A DNA stretch of 64,000 nucleotides, taken from the NCBI GenBank assembly GCA_965199765.1, contig CBDATC010000001.1, positions 1,240,001 through 1,304,000 on the forward strand. Direction: 5' to 3'. The position numbers and the translations under genes were made by a program. Below are positions 45,280 to 53,289 of this stretch, piece by piece (within the stretch, counting starts at the first letter, position 1; each line of letters starts with the position of its first letter). The notes below the pieces were generated by a model. That model ran no database searches, was not told the DNA's origin, and worked only from the letters and a program-made list of their open reading frames with translations. The DNA is from JAPOXR01 sp965199765 (GTDB taxonomy: Bacteria > Pseudomonadota > Alphaproteobacteria > Rhodobacterales > Rhodobacteraceae).

Positions 45280-46017
45280 TTAGAGCGAGGAGTTGTCTCC
45301 CTGCGCAGCGCCAGACAATGTCTGCTGAAGAATTTTGAGAATCACTGCGTCCGCAGATCCCGCGACAATGCAGCGCCAATCCAATTTCACCGCCTTTCGA
45401 ACACGCTGACTGATACAAACCACAAGGTGACCAAGGTCAGGCATACCCGCCGCTGCTTGACTTAGCGCCGAAGCGGTGCGCCCAGAATAAATCGGAAGCA
45501 GACATCGCCCGGAATTCAGTGCCGTGGTCGCCTGACCGTTCAGACGACCCAAGCGCTGATCATATACCTCCTGTTCGTCAGCGCGAATTCCCTCCATGCG
45601 CAGCTCGGAAACGATGTCCATCGAAACTTTGCGTCCACGCAGCCAAAGAAGCCGGTCGCCGGAGTGTTCTTGCAAGATAAGCTTTACCAGCGACTGCGCA
45701 CCTTCATCCGCCACTTTGACTTTGTATCCTTTCTCACGCGCAACGGCAGCGGTCCGCACACCAACACACCAAGCAGTCAAATCCCGAGTCATCTCAGGAG
45801 CCGAAACCGCACCGTTTTCGGAGGTCAGAATAATCCCGCTATAGTCTTGAACTGCGACATTGCATTCCAATCGCACGATTTCCAACAAGGGAGATACGAT
45901 AATCGGGACGGTGTGCAGACCGGATGTGCGAAGAGATTCAGCTGTTCGATGAGCGGCGTCCACCGGACGAGAAATGATGACTGCGCGATAAGCGCTCGGC
46001 ATTGGATTGTTTTGCAT
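45280..46017 (-). CDS. hemD: Uroporphyrinogen-III synthase
   Basis: Closes and isomerises hydroxymethylbilane to uroporphyrinogen III in tetrapyrrole synthesis. The 245-residue protein is weakly conserved, as usual, but shows VIISRPVDAAHRTAESLRTSG, LILTSENGA-like GIILTSENGAVSAP, and LLWLRGRKVSMDIVSEL. In alphaproteobacteria hemC normally lies between tsaD and hemD and a mitofilin-like gene follows; here hemC is missing and the mitofilin-hemY pair is six kilobases away. Divergent from tsaD with only about 40 bases between starts. Confidence 0.85.
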   Translation of the reverse strand: MQNNPMPSAYRAVIISRPVDAAHRTAESLRTSGLHTVPIIVSPLLEIVRLECNVAVQDYSGIILTSENGAVSAPEMTRDLTAWCVGVRTAAVAREKGYKVKVADEGAQSLVKLILQEHSGDRLLWLRGRKVSMDIVSELRMEGIRADEQEVYDQRLGRLNGQATTALNSGRCLLPIYSGRTASALSQAAAGMPDLGHLVVCISQRVRKAVKLDWRCIVAGSADAVILKILQQTLSGAAQGDNSSL

Positions 46018-46058
46018 TGAAGCTGATGCTACCTAACAGGAAACTCTGTCGCAAGATC

Positions 46059-47153
46059 ATGCCGCAAGTAGTAACAGTTTTAGGAATCGAAAGCAGCTGC
46101 GACGATACGGCTGCAGCAATTGTGCGACGCGAACAGAACGGCAAGGCTAGAGTTTTGTCATCCGTTGTTTTCGGCCAAACGCAACTTCACAGCGCTTTTG
46201 GCGGCATCGTCCCTGAGGTTGCAGCAAGAGCCCATGCCGAAAGACTGGATGTGTGCACCGAGAAAGCGCTTGCCGACGCCGGCGTTGCGCTTACCCAGGT
46301 TGACCTTATTGCGGTAACAGCAGGTCCGGGCTTAGTCGGAGGATTGTTGGCGGGGGTATCATTCGGCAAAGGGTTAGCGGCGGCCCTGAACAAACCGTTT
46401 CTTGGCATCAACCATCTCGCTGGACACGCATTAACGGCACGGATGACGCATGCGCTGGCATTTCCTTATCTGGTTTTGATCGCATCAGGCGGCCATTGCC
46501 AGTTCCTGTGGGTCCGCGCCGCCGACCAATTTCTGCGTCTTGGCGGGACTATCGATGACGCGCCGGGCGAGGCATTCGATAAATCAGCGCGTCTGCTTGG
46601 TCTCGAGCAGCCCGGCGGACCAGCAATTGAGCGCGCCGCACGGCAAGGAAATCCAGATCGGTTTCGCTTTCCGCGTCCGTTGGCTGGCAGCGGCGGCTGC
46701 AACATGTCCTTCTCAGGCCTGAAAACCGCATTGCTCCGTTCTGCCAAAAATGCAGAACCGGGAGAGGAAAATTCAAAAGACGCCGTTGCCGATCTTGCCG
46801 CGGGATTTCAACTCGCGGTGTCCGATGTGCTGGCAGAGAAAGCGAGAGTTGCGATCAAGGTTTGCTTTCAGGATCTTGCGGCCAACGACTTCGTATTCGC
46901 AGTCTGCGGCGGTGTTGCCGCGAATGTAATGATTCGGCAGAAGCTTCTGTCGGTTTGCGAACAGAGCGGCGTCCGTTTTGTTGCGCCAGCTCCGCGATAC
47001 TGCACAGACAACGCAGCCATGATCGCGTGGGCGGGCATGGAGCAGTTTTCTGGCAAGGGTCATGCGTTCGACTTGCCGGTCCGACCGCGCTGGCCACTTG
47101 ACGAACAAAGCCCAGCATTGGTCGGTTCGGGAAAGCGGGGGCCTAAATGCTAA
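46059..47153 (+). CDS. tsaD: tRNA N6-adenosine threonylcarbamoyltransferase TsaD
   Basis: Transfers the threonylcarbamoyl group to A37 of ANN-reading tRNAs, with TsaB and TsaE. The 364-residue protein has LGIESSCDDTAAAIV, the metal pair His119/His123 in INHLAGHALTA, LIASGGHCQFL, DDAPGEAFDKSARLLGL and CTDNAAMIAWAG. The ATG at 46059 is used; earlier in-frame starts overlap hemD. gpsA, the usual next gene, is absent. Confidence 0.95.
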   Translation: MPQVVTVLGIESSCDDTAAAIVRREQNGKARVLSSVVFGQTQLHSAFGGIVPEVAARAHAERLDVCTEKALADAGVALTQVDLIAVTAGPGLVGGLLAGVSFGKGLAAALNKPFLGINHLAGHALTARMTHALAFPYLVLIASGGHCQFLWVRAADQFLRLGGTIDDAPGEAFDKSARLLGLEQPGGPAIERAARQGNPDRFRFPRPLAGSGGCNMSFSGLKTALLRSAKNAEPGEENSKDAVADLAAGFQLAVSDVLAEKARVAIKVCFQDLAANDFVFAVCGGVAANVMIRQKLLSVCEQSGVRFVAPAPRYCTDNAAMIAWAGMEQFSGKGHAFDLPVRPRWPLDEQSPALVGSGKRGPKC

Positions 47154-47650
47154 TGTTGAGCAACGCATTGTCCTTCCATGTTTCCAGGGTTCTTCGATTC
47201 TTGGTTTACTAAGCGTGGCTCAATCAGACCCTGGCCAGTCCAACTTGTGTTCAACTCCTAAGGTGGGGCGGCTGATCACCTTCAAGCAAGCGTCGAAGAT
47301 GCAAGTCAATCCTTGATACCATCACGGCGATGGGTGCCAGACACCGTCATGCCTAGGCAAGTTTTTTTGATACAATTCCCTATGCATTGAATCTTGCGGA
47401 TGCCCGGCCTCGCGTTTCCGGGTGTGAAAATCCTAAAGCCATAACGCTGAGCTCCAAATCCGAAAAATCGTGTTCGAAGTCTTGAATTTCGAGGAATCTA
47501 TCAGCATTATAACCTCCTGTTTGAGGCAGAGAATCCACTCGGTTCACTGCTGATTTTTTTTGAACAGACGGTAAGATCCGGTTCGCCCGAAGGCGGGAAT
47601 CCAAGGGCTGCCGTTCAAACAGGATCATGGTATGGGAAATCGGAGAGATT
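47154..47650. other. Spacer between tsaD and the EVE gene, nothing identified
   Basis: About 500 bases where gpsA and a YciI gene often lie in related genomes. No NAD-binding glycine motif or YciI motif can be read in any frame. A palindrome TGCCTAGGCA at 47350-47359 is followed by a T-run but has no loop, so it is not a good terminator. Confidence 0.4.
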
Positions 47651-48091
47651 ATGGCATATTGGCTGTTTAAATCAGAACCCAACGAATGGAGTTGGGATGA
47701 TCAGCTTGCGAAAGGCGAACAGGGCGAGGAATGGGACGGAATTCGCAACTACCAGGCCCGCAACAACATGCGGCTGATGAAAATCGGCGATTTGGGCTTC
47801 TTCTATCATTCACAGTCCGACAAGGCCGTGGTCGGCATTGTCGAAGTCTGTGAAGAATGCCACCCCGACAGCACAGCGGATGATCCGCGCTGGGAGTGTG
47901 TCGATGTCCGAGCGGTCGCATCTCTTCCCAATCCGGTAACCTTGGCGGATTGCCGGAAAGATCCGAGGCTGTCAGATATGGCGCTGGTCAAGAACACGCG
48001 GCTTTCGGTTCAGCCGGTTACTGAACAGGAATGGGAGATCGTATGTGAACTCGGCGGGCTGGAGAAGGACTTTCTCAAATCGGCACAATAG
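47651..48091 (+). CDS. EVE domain-containing protein
   Basis: A 146-residue PUA-like EVE domain protein, a fold that binds modified bases in RNA or DNA. It shows the family path WLFKSEPNEWSWDDQL, WDGIRNYQARNNMR and GDLGFFYHSQ near residues 50-60, and VLPNPVTL-like SLPNPVTLADCRKDP. The ATG at 47651 with GGAGAG before it is preferred over 47627. It is close to tsaD (a tRNA-modification gene) in many alphaproteobacteria, an association kept here. Confidence 0.9.
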   Translation: MAYWLFKSEPNEWSWDDQLAKGEQGEEWDGIRNYQARNNMRLMKIGDLGFFYHSQSDKAVVGIVEVCEECHPDSTADDPRWECVDVRAVASLPNPVTLADCRKDPRLSDMALVKNTRLSVQPVTEQEWEIVCELGGLEKDFLKSAQ

Positions 48092-48119
48092 CCCACCAAC
48101 GAATCTTTCCAGCTAGGCT

Positions 48120-49514
48120 TTAGTATCGGTAGTGTCCGGATTTGAACGGGCCGCTCGTGCTAACTCCGATATAGCTTGCCTGTTCTTCCGACAACTCGGT
48201 GAGCTGCGCACCCAGCCGATCAAGGTGAAGGCGCGCTACTTTTTCGTCAAGGTGCTTAGGCAGGACATGGACTCCTTTGTTATAATGCTTTGATCGATTC
48301 CAAAGCTCAATTTGGGCAATGACTTGATTTGTGAAGCTCGCAGACATCACAAAGCTTGGATGACCCGTTGCATTGCCAAGATTCAGCAGACGTCCTTCGG
48401 ACAACAGAATAATGCGCCGCCCTGATGCCAAATTGATCATGTCAACCTGTTCTTTGATATTGGTCCATTTATGATTTCGAAGGCTTGAAACCTGAATTTC
48501 ATTGTCGAAGTGGCCAATATTTCCAACAATCGCCATATCTTTCATCTCTCGAATATGTTCGATCCGAATGACGTCGCGATTACCGGTTGCGGTCACGAAG
48601 ATATCAGCGATTGGCGCAGCTTGTTCAAGCGTCACAACCTCAAAACCGTCCATCGCCGCTTGCAGCGCGCATATCGGGTCAATTTCAGTAACCAGCACAC
48701 GAGCGCCAGCTCCCCGAAGCGAGGCCGCTGAACCCTTTCCGACATCGCCATAACCACAGATAACGGCGATTTTTCCGGCAATCATTGTGTCTGTGGCACG
48801 GCGGATTCCGTCAACAAGGCTTTCTCTGCATCCATATTTGTTGTCGAATTTTGACTTCGTCACGCTGTCATTCACATTGATTGCCGGAAATGGCAGCAGT
48901 CCCTGTTCATTCAGGAAATACAGCCGATTCACCCCCGTTGTCGTCTCTTCGGTCACGCCGCGGATCGAGTCGCGTTGTCGGAGAAACCAGCCGGGCGCCG
49001 TCTTCATCCGCCGACGGATTGCAGCGAACAGCTCCTCTTCTTCATCCGAGCCTGGATTTTTGATCAAATCGGATTCACCGGCTTCCACACGCGCTCCCAG
49101 AATCACGTACAGAGTTGCATCACCGCCATCATCGAGGATCATGTTAGCTCCACCCTCTGAAAACTGGAAAATTCTATCGATATAGTCCCAGTATTCTGCC
49201 AGCGTTTCTCCCTTTACGGCAAAAACCGGAATTCCGGATTCCGCGATCGCCGCCGCAGCGTGATCCTGTGTTGAAAATATATTGCAGGAAGCCCAGCGGA
49301 TGTCTGCGCCAAGAGCGGAGAGCGTCTCAATAAGAACCGCTGTTTGAATGGTCATGTGGAGAGAGCCGGCGATGCGCGCCCCCCGCAGCGGCTGCTGGTC
49401 CTTGTGTTCTTCTCTTACGGCCATCAGCCCTGGCATTTCGGTTTCCGCGATTGCCATTTCCTTGCGTCCGAATGAAGCCAGAGAAATATCTCGAATTGCG
49501 TAATTTTTGGTCAT
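48120..49514 (-). CDS. ahcY: Adenosylhomocysteinase
   Basis: Hydrolyses S-adenosylhomocysteine to adenosine and homocysteine, removing the by-product of all SAM-dependent methylations. The 464-residue protein has the usual features: GARIAGSLHMTIQTAVLIETL, WASCNIFSTQDHAAAAI, ILDDGGDATL, VCGYGDVGKGSAASLRG for NAD, and the end SGPFKSGHYRY. It is convergent with the EVE gene and divergent from the HD protein gene; the 94-base leader shows no clear SAH riboswitch. Confidence 0.96.
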   Translation of the reverse strand: MTKNYAIRDISLASFGRKEMAIAETEMPGLMAVREEHKDQQPLRGARIAGSLHMTIQTAVLIETLSALGADIRWASCNIFSTQDHAAAAIAESGIPVFAVKGETLAEYWDYIDRIFQFSEGGANMILDDGGDATLYVILGARVEAGESDLIKNPGSDEEEELFAAIRRRMKTAPGWFLRQRDSIRGVTEETTTGVNRLYFLNEQGLLPFPAINVNDSVTKSKFDNKYGCRESLVDGIRRATDTMIAGKIAVICGYGDVGKGSAASLRGAGARVLVTEIDPICALQAAMDGFEVVTLEQAAPIADIFVTATGNRDVIRIEHIREMKDMAIVGNIGHFDNEIQVSSLRNHKWTNIKEQVDMINLASGRRIILLSEGRLLNLGNATGHPSFVMSASFTNQVIAQIELWNRSKHYNKGVHVLPKHLDEKVARLHLDRLGAQLTELSEEQASYIGVSTSGPFKSGHYRY

Positions 49515-49608
49515 GGTTCGCCATTGATTTGTTGTAAGCAGCGCCGGTTATCATCGTTGACATCACTCGACAACGCGGTTGATCGGTGATTGAACACGGA
49601 ATTTTGCT

Positions 49609-50196
49609 ATGAAATCTGCGCGCGCTTGGCAAAGAATGCTCTCAGGTCGGCGGCTGGACCTGCTGAACCCGGATGCCGCCGATATTGAAATTGACGATAT
49701 CGCACACGGGCTGGCCTTTCTCGCTCGTTGGAACGGTCAAACAATCGGAGACAATCCATATTCTGTGGCTGAGCACTCATTGCTGGTTGAACGACTATTC
49801 GATTGCGATCCTAAACCCAACTCCAAATGGAGGCTAGCAGCATTGCTGCACGATGCTGCGGAATATGTCATCGGAGACATGATTTCCCCGGTAAAGAACG
49901 CGCTTGGTTCAGAATACGGGATGCTTGAGGATCGGATACTCGCGGCCGTGCATACCCGTTTTGGATTGCCAGTACTGCTGCCGACTCGCATCATGAATGA
50001 AATCAAAAAGGCTGACAGAGCGTCGGCTTGGCTCGAATCCACTCAGATCGCAGGATTTGGGAAGGACGAAGCCGACCGGATTTTCGGTCGACCTGCTCAA
50101 AGGCACCGCAATATACGCCTTCGTCCCGTGCCTGGCCAACAAGCCCGAACGGCTTTCCTGCAGAGATTTTCGCAGCTCTACCGCCGTGATCAATGA
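49609..50196 (+). CDS. HD domain phosphohydrolase (YfbR-like)
   Basis: A 195-residue HD-superfamily protein related to 5'-nucleotidase YfbR. The metal motif is kept: His in VAEHSLLVERLF, LLHDAAEYVIGDMISPVK with the HD pair near residues 85-95, and the Asp in IKKADRASAW. The C-terminus (FGRPAQRHRNIRLRP then FLQRF) matches relatives, so the gene is intact even though IS debris begins 250 bases downstream. Substrate is presumably a nucleotide monophosphate. Confidence 0.85.
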   Translation: MKSARAWQRMLSGRRLDLLNPDAADIEIDDIAHGLAFLARWNGQTIGDNPYSVAEHSLLVERLFDCDPKPNSKWRLAALLHDAAEYVIGDMISPVKNALGSEYGMLEDRILAAVHTRFGLPVLLPTRIMNEIKKADRASAWLESTQIAGFGKDEADRIFGRPAQRHRNIRLRPVPGQQARTAFLQRFSQLYRRDQ

Positions 50197-50447
50197 TCTG
50201 GATCAATCGCATGTTGCAGTGAAACCTCACGGTATTGGCTTGCTGCGTGTCCGATCAAAGGGACTTTGATCACGAACTTTGAAGGTTTGCTGTCAACATA
50301 GAGATCCAGACTGTTTGTTGAAGGCAATGTCTTCTGGCGATCGACGGCTGGTGCTGTCAAAGAATCTTGCCAGCCGCTGTGCGCCGATGAGCTCTGTCGC
50401 TTCCACCGCTTCATTGAGGCAGTGTCCAGAATCTTTCGCACTTTCAA

Positions 50448-50600
50448 TCATGCGACGGCCTCTCCGGTATGTTGAAGATTCATCTCGCGCAGCGGATCTC
50501 TGAGGGTCAGTTCCGAAGGTGCGGCATCTCGACCGGTTCCGATCATCGATCGGCAGAATTCGATTGGATTGTCGCGTTGCCAAACTGCTAACGCATATGC
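50448..50600 (-). pseudogene. ISNCY-like transposase C-terminal remnant
   Basis: Reads RDNPIEFCRSMIGTGRDAAP, LREMNLQHTGEAVA and a stop at 50448-50450. The DNA around the stop (CCGTCGCATGATTGAAAGTG and on to ATTCTGGACACT) matches the end of the copy at 37940-37970, so both come from related elements in opposite orientation. No N-terminal part is attached. The stretch 50197-50447 beyond it shows nothing certain. Confidence 0.6.
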
Positions 50601-50729
50601 GGTGATTGGACAGTTTCGGACGTGGCAGGCGGTGGAACGATTTCGGAGTTTTCTGTCATGATGACAAAATCGCAGCGTAAAGCGATATCAGTTCGAATGG
50701 CGTCGGCTGGGCAGCGGCATCGGATTCTT

Positions 50730-50790
50730 CAGCAGAAGCACGGCGGGTCAGCCTAGAGAACGGCCGTCCGGGCATGAGTTTCCGGCATGA
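50730..50790 (+). pseudogene. Short ISNCY-like transposase scrap
   Basis: Sixty bases that read EARRVSLENGRPGMSFR, the same segment as in the copies at 37670 and 40910 (LENGRPGMSF), on the plus strand. It ends where the short-chain dehydrogenase gene ends, so it shows an independent or rearranged insertion, not a continuation of the minus-strand piece at 50448-50600. Confidence 0.7.
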
Positions 50791-50803
50791 TCATTGCCAT
50801 GTG

Positions 50804-51505
50804 CTAAACCGAAGCAGTCAGCCCGCCATCGACGCGTAGATTTTGTCCAGTGATGTAGCTTGAAGCATCTGAAATCAGGAATGCGATTGTTTCAGATAGC
50901 TCGCGCACGTTCGCATAGCGTCCAGCCGGAATTTTTTTTAGCCGGTCCGGTTTTTCGGGAAGGCTGTCGATGAACCCTGGCAGAACGTTGTTCATCCGTA
51001 TCCCATCGCCAGCGTATTTTGTGCTGAAGAGCTTAGTGTAGCTTGCCAAACCCGCTCGGAACACCGCTGAGGTAGGAAAGTCTGAGTCTGGCTCAAACGC
51101 GGCAAATGTGGAGACATTAACAATGGAACCGCTTCTTTGCGTTTGCATTATCGGCACGACAAGTCGTGTCATCCGAATGACATGAAGCAGATAGTAATCC
51201 ATGCCAAGACGCCAGTCATCGTCACTGATACTGAGAATATCTCCTTTTGGACCATGGCCGGCGCAGTTGACCACACCGTCAATTCTGCCCAATTTCTCCT
51301 GTGCGCCATTAACAAAAGCGTCAAGGTCTGCGGCAGCCAAATAAGAACCTGTGAAGCCGAATCCTCCAAGTTTTTTGCCGAGCGACTCGCCTTTGCCCGA
51401 TGAAGACATAACTCCAACACGGTAACCTGATTCCGCAAGTTTGCGCGCAGCGTCGGCTCCAATTCCACTTCCTCCTGCGACGATGAGTGCGACTTTGTCT
51501 GTCAA
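50804..51505 (-). CDS. Short-chain dehydrogenase/reductase family protein, atypical active site
   Basis: A 233-residue Rossmann protein of the classical SDR family. Cofactor motif AGGSGIGADAARKL, NAG-like VNCAGHGPKGDIL, and the structural end SSYITGQNLRVDGGL are normal. At the catalytic site, where YxxxK should follow the conserved Ser-Thr strand (NVSTFAAFEP), the sequence is PTSAVFRAGLASYTK: Ser and Arg occupy the Tyr and Lys positions. Such a subfamily exists in alphaproteobacteria. The protein may act in a non-oxidoreductase role or with other residues. A small open frame ends 15 bases before its start. Confidence 0.85.
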   Translation of the reverse strand: MTDKVALIVAGGSGIGADAARKLAESGYRVGVMSSSGKGESLGKKLGGFGFTGSYLAAADLDAFVNGAQEKLGRIDGVVNCAGHGPKGDILSISDDDWRLGMDYYLLHVIRMTRLVVPIMQTQRSGSIVNVSTFAAFEPDSDFPTSAVFRAGLASYTKLFSTKYAGDGIRMNNVLPGFIDSLPEKPDRLKKIPAGRYANVRELSETIAFLISDASSYITGQNLRVDGGLTASV

Positions 51506-51519
51506 TGATTGGCTCCTTA

Positions 51520-51765
51520 TCAGTTTTGTGCGTAAGTTCTTCGTGTGCCGCTATCCCAAATGATATGCATTGGGTCAAGCCAACGGAGGTCGGCCAAGCT
51601 TGAGCGAAATTCATCCATGCGCTGCGGTTTGCCGAGGTGTTTTTGCACATCGGCTGTTTCTATGCTATGGACGAACCGAGGCAGAGAGCAAATTAAAAGG
51701 CTGGGACAAGCCATGATCCATCGCCCCGTGTCAACATATGTTGCGCGATGCAGGTTTGCCGCCAA
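51520..51765 (-). CDS. Possible small protein upstream of the SDR gene
   Basis: An 81-residue frame ends 14 bases before the SDR start and reads LADLRWLDPMHIIWDSGTRR at its end, with a protein-like composition. I know no family for it. It could be a translationally coupled leader gene or the tail of a lost larger gene. The start is uncertain. Confidence 0.3.
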   Translation of the reverse strand: MAANLHRATYVDTGRWIMACPSLLICSLPRFVHSIETADVQKHLGKPQRMDEFRSSLADLRWLDPMHIIWDSGTRRTYAQN

Positions 51766-51818
51766 TTTATCCAGCTGCCGGTTAGCAGACAGAACGAACC
51801 GTCTGTGAGAGCATAGAA

Positions 51819-53279
51819 TTGGACAAGAAAAAAAGCAGCGACACTGAAGACGCTGAAGTCATCGGAGTTGAAGACGCCGTTTCGACGAAGAAGACGCAAT
51901 CAACTGCCGAATCGGAGCAAACCAAGCAGTCGAGTCAAGACGGCGAAACCAAACCCCGTGGGTTCTTCGACAATACATTTTCGCGTTTCGGCCGATCCAA
52001 GGAGGTTAAGCCAGATAAGCAAGAGAGCGCAGCGGAAGAGCGGACTCGAAAGGGTTTTATGGAACGGTTGGACAATTTGGTTTTTTTGCTGGTTCGCGCG
52101 CTTTTGTTTGGGGTTATTGCGGCTGCCGCAGGCGTTGCGGCAGTGTTGTTTATGCGCTCCTTTGTGGACCCGCAGAGCGGCAACGAAGAATTTCAAACAG
52201 AATTGATGCGTTTGGATGCAGAGATCCAAGATCTCAAATCCCGTTCGCAGGCTTTGCAGGGAAAAATTGGCGGATTTGAAACCCAATTGGAGGGCATTCT
52301 AGGAAATGCCGGTCAAGCAGCGCAGAGCGCAGATTTGTTGAGTGACAATCTCGAACAGTTGAAAGGCGAAGTGGCAGCGGGTCTTGCTGGTGCGGAAGGC
52401 GGCGTCGAAAACCTTAGACAGATTCAACAGGATAACGAATTAAGATTTGCTGACCTTACCGAAAACGTAGAGGCGATCAGGGTCCGTTTGGGTCAGCTGG
52501 CAGTCCAGCCGCCGGGTTCAAACGTTGAAGAAGCGTCAGATTCGTCCGTTCGGCCGAACGGCGAAGCGACGACTTCAGTCGTGGTGGATAACGTTTCCAA
52601 GCTGAACAGCGAAGTTCGCGCAGTAGAAGAAAGGATCGCCGCTTTGCGCAGCGATATGAGCGATGGTCTGAACACAATTGAACAAAGACTGTCAGCAATC
52701 GAGTCGGCAGAGCCGGAAGTGTTTAATCCATCACCGCTTGAGGGCCGGATTGATACTCTCGAACAGCAGGTTGCTGCAGTGTCAGGCGTCGGAACACTGA
52801 CGCGGTCCCAGGCGCAAAGGGTTACCCTTCTCAGTGTGAGGTCCGCGGTTCAAGCGGGGGCTCCATATGCCGCACTGCTTGCTGAAGCCAACCTGCACGA
52901 AAGCGAAATTCCCAAAATCCTTTTGGCTTTTTCTGAGACGGGCGTCAGGACACTGCAGGAGCTGCAGGGAGATTTTCTTAAGCACTCGCGCAGTCTGCTT
53001 AAGTCACCGGAAGCGGGCGGCGATGGGATGCTGGGCGCTTTGTCAAGGCTGGTTCGGGTGCGTCCATTAACTCCGCGGGAAGGCACATCGACAGCAGCCG
53101 TTCTTTCCCGCGCTGAAAGCTTGCTGCAAGCGAATGATGTAGCTGGCGCTATCGCGTCGCTCCGAGAGCTTTCTGATACTGGTGTTGAGGCAATGTCCGA
53201 CTGGATTCGGGCGGCAGAAGATAGGGTCGCAGCGCTTGCGGCCATCGACTCGTTGCTTTCGGAAAATCAACCAGAGTAA
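51819..53279 (+). CDS. Mitofilin-like (COG4223) inner-membrane protein
   Basis: A 486-residue protein of the alphaproteobacterial mitofilin/Mic60-like family, which shapes inner membranes and is linked to haem genes. After an acidic, low-complexity N-terminus comes one transmembrane helix (residues 85-110, ALLFGVIAAAAGVAAVLFMRSF), then long coiled coils (EFQTELMRLDAEIQDLKSR and others) and the conserved C-terminal mitofilin signature (LSRLVRVRPL, ASLRELSDTGVEAMSDWI). Start is a TTG. It precedes hemY by ten bases, as in relatives. Confidence 0.88.
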   Translation: MDKKKSSDTEDAEVIGVEDAVSTKKTQSTAESEQTKQSSQDGETKPRGFFDNTFSRFGRSKEVKPDKQESAAEERTRKGFMERLDNLVFLLVRALLFGVIAAAAGVAAVLFMRSFVDPQSGNEEFQTELMRLDAEIQDLKSRSQALQGKIGGFETQLEGILGNAGQAAQSADLLSDNLEQLKGEVAAGLAGAEGGVENLRQIQQDNELRFADLTENVEAIRVRLGQLAVQPPGSNVEEASDSSVRPNGEATTSVVVDNVSKLNSEVRAVEERIAALRSDMSDGLNTIEQRLSAIESAEPEVFNPSPLEGRIDTLEQQVAAVSGVGTLTRSQAQRVTLLSVRSAVQAGAPYAALLAEANLHESEIPKILLAFSETGVRTLQELQGDFLKHSRSLLKSPEAGGDGMLGALSRLVRVRPLTPREGTSTAAVLSRAESLLQANDVAGAIASLRELSDTGVEAMSDWIRAAEDRVAALAAIDSLLSENQPE

Positions 53280-53289
53280 CGGCAAACGC

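Noticed and set aside
47341..47368. Rho-independent terminator after tsaD
   Set aside because: The palindrome TGCCTAGGCA has no loop bases, so a stable hairpin would need unpairing; the T-run alone is not enough.
49515..49608. SAH or SAM riboswitch in the ahcY leader
   Set aside because: The leader is only 94 bases and none of the conserved aptamer cores I know could be found.
50040..50196. HD protein gene thought to be truncated by the IS debris
   Set aside because: Its last 40 residues match the normal C-terminus of the family, so it is complete and the debris begins later.
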